Shown here: positions 23,605 to 31,484 of the stretch, in pieces | Position numbering within the stretch: position 1 is the first letter of the stretch | Layout of the letters: each line of letters starts with the position of its first letter | Origin: Lachnospiraceae bacterium | GTDB lineage: Bacteria; Bacillota; Clostridia; Lachnospirales; Lachnospiraceae | Assembly (NCBI GenBank): GCA_021205565.1 | Contig: JAJPXG010000001.1 | Coordinates: forward strand, 1 to 35,865 | DNA: 35,865 nt | Direction of reading: 5' to 3' | Position numbers and translations under genes: made by a program | The notes under the pieces: generated by a model | Told to the model about the DNA's origin: nothing | Seen by the model: the letters and a program-made list of their open reading frames with translations, nothing else | Databases searched by the model: none

Positions 23605-25443
23605 ATGAACACATCCGATACGGAAAAATCCAAACCCAGATACAATATGTGGCAGAACAGCGCCTGGATGGTGCAAAATGCCTGGCGGGTGCATAAAAGC
23701 GTCCTCTTTCTGGTGCTGGCCCTGGCTCTTGTGACGGTAGGAATCACCACTGCGCAGACTCTGGTCGCGCCGGTAATTTTAGAGAAGGTGGAGGAAGCGG
23801 TGCCGCTTCAGGAGCTGTGCCTGACCATTCTCGGCTTTACGGCGCTGCTGTTTCTTTTGAATGGTCTGAACGGATACATCGCAGATAATACCATCTATGG
23901 CAGAATTGCCGTGAGAATAGATATTATCAAGATGATCAACCGAAAAAGCGCGGACACCTCTTATCCTAACCTGCTGGACACAACCTTCCTTCAGAGAAGG
24001 AAGAAGGCAAACTGGGCGACCGAGGGAAACAACAAGGCTGCCGAGGCCATCTGGGCCACCTGGGAAAAAATCCTGGGCGCACTGCTCGGCTTTATCGTAT
24101 ACCTGGTTCTGCTCTCCGACCTGCATCCGGGGCTTCTATGCCTGGCGGCAGCCACCGCGGCGGCGGGGTATTTTGTCAATAAAAAGGTGAATAACTGGAG
24201 CTATGTGCACAAGGATGAGGAATCCGGATATTTAAGCCGGATGGATTACACCGGTAAGGCCACGGTGGAGCGCAGATACGCCAAAGATATCCGGATTTTC
24301 GGCCTGCAAAGCTGGATTGAGGAGGTCTGGGAGAGCGGCTACCGCCTGTACCGTGATTTTCAGGTCAGAAAGGAGCGGCACCGCCTGTGGATCAATTTCG
24401 CGGATATGCTCTTAAGCTTTTTAAGAAACGGCGTGTCATACGCTTACCTGATCTGGCTGACCATTTCAAAGGGATTGACTGCGTCGGAATTTCTGCTGTA
24501 TTTTAACGCTCTCAGCGGGTTTACGGAGTGGGTGAAGCAGCTGTTAGAGCAGCTTGGCACGCTTAATACGCAGAGCCTGGATTTAAGCATGCTGCGGGAA
24601 TATCTGGAATGGCCGGAGCCCTTCCTCTTTGACGAGGGGAAGCCTTTGAGCGGGGACAGAAACGGCAGCTATGAGCTGAAGCTGGAGCATGTTTCCTACC
24701 GCTATCCGGAGGCAAATGAGGATACCATCCGCGGCATTGACCTGACCATAAAGCCCGGGGAAAAGCTGGCGGTGGTTGGCTTAAACGGCGCGGGCAAGAC
24801 TACGCTGGTGCGGCTCTTGTGCGGGTTCCTCGACCCCACGCAGGGACGGGTGCTTTTAAACGGCGAGGACATCCGCCAGTATAACCGGAGGGATTATTAT
24901 CAGCTGTTTTCGACGGTATTTCAGGATTTCTCCGTGCTGGACGCCACGGTGGCACAGAATGTCGCCCAGCGTGTGGACGGCTATGAAAAGGAAAAAGTGA
25001 CGACCTGCCTGAAAATGGCCGGCCTGACAGATAAAATCGCTTCCCTGCCGAAGGGCGTCGACACCCAGATCGGACGAAATATCTATGAGGACGGGGTGGA
25101 GCTTTCCGGCGGCGAGACGCAGCGCCTGATGCTGGCCAGAGCCTTATATAAAGACGGCCCCATTCTGGTGTTGGATGAGCCGACCGCTGCCCTCGATCCC
25201 ATCGCGGAGAACGATATTTACTTAAAATACAATGAAATGACTTCCGGCTGCACCTCCCTGTTCATTTCTCACCGCCTGGCCTCCACCCGCTTCTGCGACC
25301 GAATCATTTACATGGATCACGGGCAGATTTTAGAGGAAGGAACCCACGAGAGCCTGCTGGCGGCGCAGGGCGGATACGCAAATCTTTTTGAAGTGCAGAG
25401 CAGGTACTACACGGAAGGAGGAGAAGAGCATGGAGCAGAATGA
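23605..25443 (+). CDS. ABC exporter half-transporter, subunit 1
   Basis: With the ATG at 23605 (GGGAGG eight bases upstream) this is a 612-aa fused membrane-ATPase protein. The N-terminal membrane domain spans about residues 25-330; the ATPase has VGLNGAGKTT, signature LSGGETQR, LVLDEPTAALD and a switch region SLFISHRLAS. It overlaps the next gene, a homologous half-transporter, by 14 nt, so the two most likely form a heterodimeric exporter. A peptide or lipid-like cargo is plausible because LytTR/GHKL genes are nearby, but the substrate cannot be read from sequence. Confidence 0.92.
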   Translation: MNTSDTEKSKPRYNMWQNSAWMVQNAWRVHKSVLFLVLALALVTVGITTAQTLVAPVILEKVEEAVPLQELCLTILGFTALLFLLNGLNGYIADNTIYGRIAVRIDIIKMINRKSADTSYPNLLDTTFLQRRKKANWATEGNNKAAEAIWATWEKILGALLGFIVYLVLLSDLHPGLLCLAAATAAAGYFVNKKVNNWSYVHKDEESGYLSRMDYTGKATVERRYAKDIRIFGLQSWIEEVWESGYRLYRDFQVRKERHRLWINFADMLLSFLRNGVSYAYLIWLTISKGLTASEFLLYFNALSGFTEWVKQLLEQLGTLNTQSLDLSMLREYLEWPEPFLFDEGKPLSGDRNGSYELKLEHVSYRYPEANEDTIRGIDLTIKPGEKLAVVGLNGAGKTTLVRLLCGFLDPTQGRVLLNGEDIRQYNRRDYYQLFSTVFQDFSVLDATVAQNVAQRVDGYEKEKVTTCLKMAGLTDKIASLPKGVDTQIGRNIYEDGVELSGGETQRLMLARALYKDGPILVLDEPTAALDPIAENDIYLKYNEMTSGCTSLFISHRLASTRFCDRIIYMDHGQILEEGTHESLLAAQGGYANLFEVQSRYYTEGGEEHGAE

Positions 25444-27325
25444 AAAACAATTGTCCTTCAAAGACGCTCTGGACCGAAATCTGAGGGGCTGGAAAATTAT
25501 ATGGAACTATCAGCCGAAGCTGATGATCGCTTTTTTACTGCAGGCTGTTTTTGACGGCCTGGGCCCTTATGTGACAATTTATCTGTCGGCTTTGATTGTC
25601 GACGAGCTGGCAGGGGAGCGCTCCCCGGAGAGGCTTACCTTTCTCGTGATAGTCTGCCTGCTTGCCTCCGCAGCGGTGTTGATCGGCAGAGGTGCCCTGG
25701 GCCGGTGGGCGCAGGCGGAATCCGACTGCTTTTATCATCTGGAGGAAAAAATCTACATGGACAAGGCCGCCTCCATGGAGTTTGCCCGGATCGACAGCCA
25801 GAAGACCTATGATGTGTATTCGCAGATGAAACAGAACAGGCAGTGGATGAGCTATGGACTTTACCGGGATGTGTGGCACTTGCCGCAGTTGCTTAAGTCT
25901 TTGTTGCAGATTATGGGAGGCATTGGCCTGTCGGTGACGTTATTCTTAAAAAAAGTTCCGGCGGATCACGCACTTTCTTTTTTAAACAGTCCGCTGGCCG
26001 CTGTGGTTTGCCTGGGACTTATGCTTCTGATTGCTGTACTGTCACCGTTTCTGAGCAACCTGTCGGAAGGGTACTTGGTCCGGTACGCGCCGATGGCAAA
26101 GCTGGGCAACCGGCTGTTTGGGGCCTTCTTTTTCGCAACGCAGGAAGGAAAGCGGTGCGCGGATATGCGCATGTATCGACAGAATCAGAATGTGATCGAT
26201 CCGCTGATGAATTTATCAGATTCCTTTATGCCGGGCAGCGCCATCGCGAGGTGGTCCAAGGGTCGGAAGGGGATTCTGGCAGGTCTGTCGAAGGCTGTCT
26301 CCGCCATTATGACCGGTGTAGTTTACCTTTTCGTATGTCTGAAAGCCTGGGCGGGCGCCTTCGGCGTGGGCATGGTGACGCAATATGTGGGCGCCATCAC
26401 GAGACTGTTCGCGGGGGTCGCGGACTTTCTGGAGGCATGCGGGAATCTCAGGGCGAACGCCTCCTTCCTGGACACCACCTTTGAGTACCTGGATCTGCCC
26501 AATGAAATGTACCAGGGAAGCCTGACCACGGAGAAGCGCTCCGACCGGAACTATCAGGTGGAATTTAAAGACGTTTCTTTCAAATATCCGGGCAGCGAGA
26601 CCTGGGCGCTGCGCCATGTGAATATGAAATTTCAGGTGGGCAGCCGCCTGGCGGTCGTGGGGCAGAATGGCTCCGGCAAGACGACCTTTATTAAGCTGCT
26701 CTGTCGGCTCTACGACCCGACCGAGGGCGAGATATTGTTGAATGGAATCGATATCCGCAAATACCGCTACGAGGATTACATTCAGATTTTTTCCGTGGTA
26801 TTTCAGGACTTCCAGCTTTTTGCCCTGCCGCTTGGAGAGAATGTGGCGGGCAGCAGGCACTATGACAGGGCTGTGGTTTCCGACTGCCTGCAAAAAGCGG
26901 GCTTCGGGGAGCGGCTGTCCCACATGGAGAAGGGGCTGGACACTTATCTGTATAAAGATCTGGACAAGGAAGGCGTGGAGATTTCCGGCGGCGAGGCGCA
27001 GAAGGTCGCTATCGCGAGAGCACTTTATAAAAACGCGCCGTTCTTAATTCTGGATGAGCCGACCGCGGCCCTCGACCCCATTGCCGAGGCGGAAATCTAC
27101 GGAAAGTTCAACGAAATCGCCTCGGACAGGACGACGGTCTACATCAGCCATCGTTTGTCCTCCTGCCGCTTCTGTGATGAAATCGCGGTCTTCGATGCGG
27201 GCGCGGTGGTGCAGGAGGGCAGCCACGAGGAGCTGCTTCAGGACGCGGACGGGAAGTATTATGAGCTGTGGCACGCGCAGGCGCAGTATTATACCGAGGA
27301 GGCGGTGCGGGTGCTGTTAGGGTGA
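25430..27325 (+). CDS. ABC exporter half-transporter, subunit 2
   Basis: This 631-aa protein starts at the ATG at 25430 behind GGAGGAG, inside the end of subunit 1. The membrane domain spans about residues 25-340. ATPase motifs are VGQNGSGKTT, VVFQDFQLF, ISGGEAQK, LILDEPTAALD and YISHRLSSCRF. Both subunits have a glutamate after Walker B, so neither ATP site shows the usual degenerate-site change at that position. The gene ends 19 nt before the convergent DUF4160 gene, with no clear terminator between them. Confidence 0.92.
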   Translation: MEQNEKQLSFKDALDRNLRGWKIIWNYQPKLMIAFLLQAVFDGLGPYVTIYLSALIVDELAGERSPERLTFLVIVCLLASAAVLIGRGALGRWAQAESDCFYHLEEKIYMDKAASMEFARIDSQKTYDVYSQMKQNRQWMSYGLYRDVWHLPQLLKSLLQIMGGIGLSVTLFLKKVPADHALSFLNSPLAAVVCLGLMLLIAVLSPFLSNLSEGYLVRYAPMAKLGNRLFGAFFFATQEGKRCADMRMYRQNQNVIDPLMNLSDSFMPGSAIARWSKGRKGILAGLSKAVSAIMTGVVYLFVCLKAWAGAFGVGMVTQYVGAITRLFAGVADFLEACGNLRANASFLDTTFEYLDLPNEMYQGSLTTEKRSDRNYQVEFKDVSFKYPGSETWALRHVNMKFQVGSRLAVVGQNGSGKTTFIKLLCRLYDPTEGEILLNGIDIRKYRYEDYIQIFSVVFQDFQLFALPLGENVAGSRHYDRAVVSDCLQKAGFGERLSHMEKGLDTYLYKDLDKEGVEISGGEAQKVAIARALYKNAPFLILDEPTAALDPIAEAEIYGKFNEIASDRTTVYISHRLSSCRFCDEIAVFDAGAVVQEGSHEELLQDADGKYYELWHAQAQYYTEEAVRVLLG

Positions 27326-27346
27326 GTGCATATTTGCCCGAACTCT

Positions 27347-27625
27347 TCAACAATAATAACTGATCTTTTTGAAGTAGGAATACCATCTGTTTTCGATATC
27401 TGAATGTCTTGCTTCTATGACATCCATGATAACTCTTAATTTCCTTGCAGGTATTTGAGAATTATTATTGCTCAGCAGACATTTTCCACTTTTCGTGATC
27501 CATATTTTGGTAGCGCTTTCAGATGGATATCCTTCTGAAACATGCACATGAACCGGTTCCAGGGGATCACTTTCATTTGACCAGAAATAAATAAGGTAAG
27601 AACCTACTTTAAAAATTTGAGGCAC
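27347..27625 (-). CDS. DUF4160 family protein
   Basis: This 92-aa protein matches the DUF4160 pattern: VPQIFKVGSYLIYFWSNE, a VHVHVSEG histidine motif, and the closing helices KLRVIMDVIEARHSDIENRWYSYF. The GTG at 27625 has AAGGAGGG seven bases upstream and is preferred; the track start at 27649 is a TTG. It overlaps the end of the preceding small gene by 17 nt, so both are one operon. DUF4160 proteins are frequently paired with a second small protein and have been discussed as toxin-antitoxin-like, but no activity is established here. Confidence 0.8.
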   Translation of the reverse strand: MPQIFKVGSYLIYFWSNESDPLEPVHVHVSEGYPSESATKIWITKSGKCLLSNNNSQIPARKLRVIMDVIEARHSDIENRWYSYFKKISYYC

Positions 27626-27887
27626 GGTCGAACCCTCCTTCTCTGGCAAGGCGGATAATAATATGAGCTACGGATTCCAGATATTCCTGGAGGTGTTTGA
27701 TTTCTTCTTCGGAGAAGCCGTCAATGTCAGCCCATCTGTAAGAGGGTAAATAACATGCAGCAGAATGAAATCCTCCGTATACAGGTTTTTCAAAGTATAC
27801 TTTTACAGTCTCTGCACTGTTTTCCATATAAGCATCTGAGTGAACAACTTCAGTTTTATCTTCGAGCGTCATAAATGGATACATCAT
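27609..27887 (-). CDS. Small conserved-looking protein paired with DUF4160
   Basis: This is a 92-aa protein of unknown function. The sequence MMYPFMTLEDKTEVVHSDAY, VYFEKPVYGGFHSAACYLPSY, then FSEEEIKHLQEYLESVAHII looks like a small beta-rich fold with a C-terminal helix. The track start at 27923 is a TTG with no ribosome site; ATG at 27887 (or 27884) follows GGAAAGG. It is translationally coupled to the DUF4160 gene. I recall similar pairs in other Clostridia but cannot name the family. Confidence 0.65.
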   Translation of the reverse strand: MMYPFMTLEDKTEVVHSDAYMENSAETVKVYFEKPVYGGFHSAACYLPSYRWADIDGFSEEEIKHLQEYLESVAHIIIRLAREGGFDRASNF

Positions 27888-27974
27888 AATCTTACAAACC
27901 TTTCCGGGAAAATATTGAATCAAATGTTCTATATGTGTGATTATACCTTTTGAGAAGCTTCATTTCAACTCTTT

Positions 27975-28673
27975 TCAGGTTAAATCAATAATCGCCCGGT
28001 TTAAGCCCTCATACGCGCCCCTGGGCAGCGGCAGCGCCGTGCCATCAGCAAGGATGACCTCCTTTTTGGTGACGCGGCGCACCTGATTCAGATTGATAAT
28101 ATAGGCGCGGCCCACGCGCAGAAAGCTCTCGTCGAGCTCCTTCTCGAAATCGCTTAAGGTGCGCCTGACGGTATATTCCTCCCTGGCGCAGACCGTCACA
28201 TAATTCTGGTGCACCTCCAGATAGCGGATTTCATAAAAGGGAATCCGCACCATCTCGCCGGAGATATCCAGAATAAGGCTGCGTCCGGTCTGCCTGCACT
28301 TCTCGACGGCGCGGTCTAAAACCTGAAAGAGCTTCTCCTGATTTAAGGGCTTCATCAGATAATGCAGCGCCTCCACCTCGTACCCCTCCGCGATATAGTC
28401 GGAGTATCCCGTGACAAAAATAATCTGCACCGCCTGATTCTCCCGGCGGATCTGCCTCGCCAGCGTGACGCCGTCCATGGCGCCCATCTCGATGTCCAGT
28501 AAAAGGATGTCGAAGTCCTTTTCCTCCGCGTAGCGGAATAAAAAGCTCTCCGCGGAAGGGAAGGATTCGATGCGGACGGTTGTCTGCCGTTCATCAGCCC
28601 ACTGCTCAATCAGCCGGATATCATATTGTAAATCGATCGGGCTGTCGTCACAGACCGCGATGTGGTAAGCCAT
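27975..28673 (-). CDS. LytTR-family response regulator
   Basis: This 232-aa two-domain regulator has a receiver domain (about 1-120) with acidic pocket D9/D10, the probable phospho-acceptor D60 in LLLDIEMG, the conserved threonine in IIFVTGYSDY and lysine in LMKPLN. A LytTR DNA-binding domain follows (about 130-232; VRIPFYEIRYLEVHQNYVTV, then FLRVGRAYIINLNQV). AAAGGAGG precedes the ATG. The kinase gene lies 15 nt upstream in the same operon. Such AgrA/ComE-like regulators bind tandem direct repeats; the repeats at 23510-23540 ahead of the ABC exporters are a candidate target. Confidence 0.93.
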   Translation of the reverse strand: MAYHIAVCDDSPIDLQYDIRLIEQWADERQTTVRIESFPSAESFLFRYAEEKDFDILLLDIEMGAMDGVTLARQIRRENQAVQIIFVTGYSDYIAEGYEVEALHYLMKPLNQEKLFQVLDRAVEKCRQTGRSLILDISGEMVRIPFYEIRYLEVHQNYVTVCAREEYTVRRTLSDFEKELDESFLRVGRAYIINLNQVRRVTKKEVILADGTALPLPRGAYEGLNRAIIDLT

Positions 28674-28688
28674 GGCGGTTCCTCCTTT

Positions 28689-29351
28689 CTACACTTGCGG
28701 TATCAAAATCTCCGTCGTAAATGCCCCGTCCTCGCTGTTGCGGCTTAAGTACCCGTCCAACCGCTCGATGATCGTGTCGATGCGCACCAGCCCGAAGCCG
28801 TGGCCCTCACCCTTGGAGGTCTTGAACAGGCCGCCCTGTTTTTTCTGCTTTTTCACAGCCGTAAAATTCGTAAAGGAAATATAAAGCTGCGTATTTTTCA
28901 TCTCCATATAGACGCGGATCAGCCGCTTGTCCGGCGGCAGAGCCATGCTGGCCTCGATGGCGTTGTCAAATAAGTTGCCGATGATACAGCACAGATCCAG
29001 CTCGGACATTTTGAACTTCACCGGAATATGGGCGTCCACCGACACCGGGATGTCCTTCGACTGCGCCAGCGAAATCTTGCTGTTTAAAATGGCGTCCGCC
29101 ATGGAGTTGCCGGTCTTCACCACTGTATCCACCGTATTTAAATCCGTATCCAGCATATCCAGATAAGAGCGGATCGCCTCCAGGTCGCCGTTCGCGGCAT
29201 ACGCCTTCATGGCCTGGATGTGATTGCGGTAATCATGCCGCCAGCCCCGCATCTGCCGGTACATATTTTCCACTTCCTGATAGTGGGTCTCAATCAGCTC
29301 CCGCTGGTAGCGGTCGAGCTGCTGATCAATCTTTTTTTCCCAGAATGACAT
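28689..29351 (-). CDS. Soluble GHKL-type sensor histidine kinase
   Basis: With the ATG at 29351 behind AGGAGG it is 220 aa, lacks 17 residues of the track ORF, and has no membrane segment. A coiled-coil N-terminus leads to the H-box RGWRHDYRNHIQAMK (His39 the likely phosphosite), then the N-box LFDNAIEAS and the G-box GHGFGLVRI of the AgrC-like GHKL ATPase domain. AgrC-type kinases normally have a six-segment membrane sensor in front of this core, so this protein is only the catalytic half. It may sense a cytoplasmic signal or work with another membrane protein. It is followed by its response regulator. Confidence 0.9.
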   Translation of the reverse strand: MSFWEKKIDQQLDRYQRELIETHYQEVENMYRQMRGWRHDYRNHIQAMKAYAANGDLEAIRSYLDMLDTDLNTVDTVVKTGNSMADAILNSKISLAQSKDIPVSVDAHIPVKFKMSELDLCCIIGNLFDNAIEASMALPPDKRLIRVYMEMKNTQLYISFTNFTAVKKQKKQGGLFKTSKGEGHGFGLVRIDTIIERLDGYLSRNSEDGAFTTEILIPQV

Positions 29352-29461
29352 GTCTGCGCCTCCTGCTTCTTTCATTATAAGAAGTCCGGAGGTCTTAAGC
29401 AAGTGAAATTTCAGACAGAGAATGGCTCAATCTACATATCCCTTTTATATTAGGAAGAAAA

Positions 29462-29495
29462 AGATCTGAAAAGAAACGCGTTTTCAGGTCTTTTT
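29462..29495. terminator. Hairpin terminator between kinase and recombinase genes
   Basis: AGATCTGAAAA (29462-29472) pairs with TTTTCAGGTCT (29481-29491) and is followed by TTTTT on the plus strand. An A-rich left flank gives it a T-rich tail on the minus strand too. It lies between two divergent genes and no plus-strand gene ends there, so it may act as an insulator or attenuator in the leader of the recombinase gene. Confidence 0.6.
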
Positions 29496-29620
29496 GGGTT
29501 CTTGTATTATAGAATTTAGCGTACCTGTTACGGAGGTAAAACCGCCGGGTAAGCGCCCGCAAAACCGCGGGGTCAGGGGATTCCTGACTGCTTATTAAAA
29601 AAGAAAGAGAGGTACGAAAG

Positions 29621-30844
29621 ATGAAAACAGGCAGTGAAAACATTCGCAGAAGGACGGATGGAAGATGGGAGGCCAGAATTGTGATCGGCAGCCCGAAGAA
29701 CGGAAAGACCAATTACAAGTATCTGTACGGTAAAACGTATGAGGAAGTTCTGGACAGGAAACGGCAGTTTCTTTCAGAGGAAGGCATAAGGGGAGCGCTT
29801 TTGCGCCAGACCGTGTCCGTAAGCCCGTCCGCCCGCAGGCCAGTGAGAGCCTTGGGAGAAAGGGCTTCTGCAAATCCGGAAGCGGAGGAAAACCAGATCG
29901 AAGACGAGACGTTATTCCGGTACGCGGCGAAGGAATGGCTGCGGTATAAGGAATCTGCCGTCAGGGAATCCACGCACGCCTATTATTCATTTGTAGTCAC
30001 AAACCAGCTGCTGCCCGTACTCGGCGGTATTGCGCTGACGGAAATCACTTCGGATATCATTTCAGAATTCCTGAATGAGAAAAAAGCGCATGGACGCAAG
30101 GAGGACGGCAGCGCTCTGGCGCCGAAAACTGTGGCGGACATGAAGGTCATTTTAAAGCAGATTTTAAACTATGCGAAGGAAAAGGGCATGATTGAGGCCG
30201 TTCCGGCCTGCCCCGCTGTTCCTGTCAGGCAGGGGACGATCCGGGTGCTGACCAGGCAGGAACAGAGGCTGGTAGAGCAGGCGGCGCTGGCGCTGGATAA
30301 ACCTTTTGCGCTTGGGATTTTGCTTTCTCTTTACGGGGGCTTAAGGATTGGCGAGGTCTGTGCCCTGAAATGGGGCGATTTTGATTTCCGCAACGGAACG
30401 ATCCGCATCAACAAGACGGCAGCGCGCATTCAGAACCTGGAAAACGGGAAGGTGGTGGGCACCAGGCTTGTCATCGGCAAGCCCAAAACTGACTGCTCTC
30501 AGCGCACCGTTCCCCTGCCGGAAACGGTTCTGCAGTATTTCAAAGAGCGGCGCGCGGAGGATACGGCGTACGTTCTGACCGGCACGGAAAAGCTCATGGA
30601 GCCCAGATCCTGCCTGGCGCGCTTTAAGCGGTTTTTAAAAAGGTGCGGTGTGGAGGATCACACCTGGCACAGCCTGCGTCACACCTTTGCGACACGCTGC
30701 GTGGAGAGCGGCGTGGATATCAAATCTTTAAGTGAAATCATGGGACATGCTGACGTGGAAATCACGATGCAGCGCTATGTGCACCCGTCCATGGACACGA
30801 AGAAGGAGCAGGTCAATAAGCTGCCGTGTTTTGCGAGGGAGTAA
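29621..30844 (+). CDS. Tyrosine recombinase (integrase/invertase)
   Basis: This is a 407-aa recombinase. An N-terminal arm-binding-like domain (RRRTDGRWEARIVIG and KTNYKYLYGKTYEEVLDRK, about 9-55) is followed by the core-binding SAM-like domain (about 100-190; LFRYAAKEWLRYKESAV) and the catalytic domain. Catalytic residues visible are Arg in GLRIGEVCALKW, His and Arg in HSLRHTFATRC, His in IMGHADV and the nucleophile Tyr in MQRYVHPS. The ribosome site AGAGAGG precedes the ATG. No excisionase or mobilisation genes are near. It ends 20 bp before the left inverted repeat of a gene-free segment in front of the pilus operon, which suggests a local invertase role; a remnant of an integrative element is the alternative. 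Confidence 0.93.
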   Translation: MKTGSENIRRRTDGRWEARIVIGSPKNGKTNYKYLYGKTYEEVLDRKRQFLSEEGIRGALLRQTVSVSPSARRPVRALGERASANPEAEENQIEDETLFRYAAKEWLRYKESAVRESTHAYYSFVVTNQLLPVLGGIALTEITSDIISEFLNEKKAHGRKEDGSALAPKTVADMKVILKQILNYAKEKGMIEAVPACPAVPVRQGTIRVLTRQEQRLVEQAALALDKPFALGILLSLYGGLRIGEVCALKWGDFDFRNGTIRINKTAARIQNLENGKVVGTRLVIGKPKTDCSQRTVPLPETVLQYFKERRAEDTAYVLTGTEKLMEPRSCLARFKRFLKRCGVEDHTWHSLRHTFATRCVESGVDIKSLSEIMGHADVEITMQRYVHPSMDTKKEQVNKLPCFARE

Positions 30845-30864
30845 AAAAGCGCAAAAAAATACTC

Positions 30865-30879
30865 TAAGGAAGTCCCTTA
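30865..30879 (+). repeat. Left inverted repeat of the predicted inverton
   Basis: TAAGGAAGTCCCTTA is the exact reverse complement of the right repeat at 31233-31247. Each repeat is itself nearly palindromic: TAAGG and CCTTA half-sites around an asymmetric AAGTC centre, as expected for a tyrosine recombinase core site whose spacer sets the orientation. Confidence 0.85.
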
Positions 30880-30922
30880 AAGATAATTCGTGGTCTTTTT
30901 ATGCTTTTCCTAGTTAAAGTTA

Positions 30923-30951
30923 AGTGTACTACTTTCTCAGGTATCCGTCAA
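30923..30951 (-). promoter_or_regulatory. Promoter inside the predicted inverton
   Basis: On the minus strand, TTGACG (30951-30946), a 17-nt spacer and TACACT (30928-30923) form a good sigma-A-like promoter. It points left, toward and antisense to the recombinase end. After inversion it would point at the pilin gene. Confidence 0.65.
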
Positions 30952-31232
30952 TGCAGTTTTTAAAAATAATTTCGACTTTTTTTTCGCTAATTTTAAGAGT
31001 TCAGGGACGGTAATCGGGGAAAAGAACCGGCGGAATTTTACCGGTGCAGGCAGTAAAGACACTGCGTTCTGTGATCAGAAGGGCCGGGGCGGTTATCAGG
31101 CCCGGACATTTTAAGCAAAAGGAACAGCCTAAGAAGCCCACGCAGTCGCAAAAAGTGGTCTGAAAAGTGGTCACAAGTCCGCTGAAAATGTCGCATTTGC
31201 CTGATTTTCGGGCAAAAAGTGGATATATACGG

Positions 31233-31247
31233 TAAGGGACTTCCTTA
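31233..31247 (+). repeat. Right inverted repeat of the predicted inverton
   Basis: TAAGGGACTTCCTTA is the exact reverse complement of the left repeat. Its flanks resemble the left site in direct orientation (ATAC before; AGA, ATT and GTGGTC after), which suggests additional recombinase contacts. Confidence 0.85.
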
Positions 31248-31284
31248 CAGAACATTTTCAGTGGTCAGATGGCTTTACAACACA

Positions 31285-31442
31285 GGACGGTGCGCAGGCT
31301 AACGCCCGCCGCCCGTCCATAGACTTTCATCGTATGCAAGGCTGGCATATTGGTCTGGAGCAATATGCCGCCTTCGTATAGATTCCCTGAAACGAGAACA
31401 GTTCATCTCCATATCGCATGGAGTGTGCTCGCACTTCGTTTC
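31285..31442 (+). promoter_or_regulatory. Structured 5' leader of the pilin mRNA
   Basis: Three hairpins follow one another: GGACGG (31285-31290) with CCGTCC (31313-31318); GGCATATTG (31344-31352) with CAATATGCC (31361-31369); and GAAACG (31389-31394) with CGTTTC (31437-31442), the last enclosing CTCCAT with ATGGAG. The leader lies between the right repeat and the pilin start and would be transcribed in either inverton state if a promoter is present. It could stabilise the abundant pilin message or act in attenuation. Confidence 0.5.
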
Positions 31443-31484
31443 GGAAAACACATTTTCAATATTTTTATGGAGGAAACGAAAACC

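Larger units (their letters stand above)
30865..31247. other. Predicted invertible promoter segment (inverton) ahead of the pilus operon
   Basis: This 383-bp segment is bounded by an exact 15-bp inverted repeat and contains no convincing ORF. It holds one good sigma-A-like promoter on the minus strand (30923-30951), two hairpins near 31020-31110 (ACCGG with CCGGT; GGGCC with GGCCC) and two GTGGTC repeats at 31155-31172. A tyrosine recombinase gene ends 20 bp to the left, and a pilus operon begins 238 bp to the right. Inversion would turn the promoter toward the pilin gene, with a leader of about 290 nt. The present orientation therefore appears OFF. That inversion occurs is inferred from the architecture. 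Confidence 0.7.

Noticed and set aside
26008-26923. Long ORFs at 26008-26484 (+) and 26216-26923 (-)
   Set aside because: Both lie within the well-supported ABC subunit 2 gene in other frames, lack ribosome sites and resemble no protein. They are frame shadows in GC-rich coding DNA.
31201-31232. Plus-strand promoter at GGATATATAC next to the right inverted repeat
   Set aside because: The only -35 at suitable spacing is CTGATT, a poor match. Too weak to call, although it would change the OFF interpretation if active.
29621-31247. Recombinase as part of an integrated phage or conjugative element
   Set aside because: No excisionase, replication, relaxase or phage genes lie within the window, and the nearby repeats are inverted rather than direct. 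Not excluded, but less economical than a local inversion switch.
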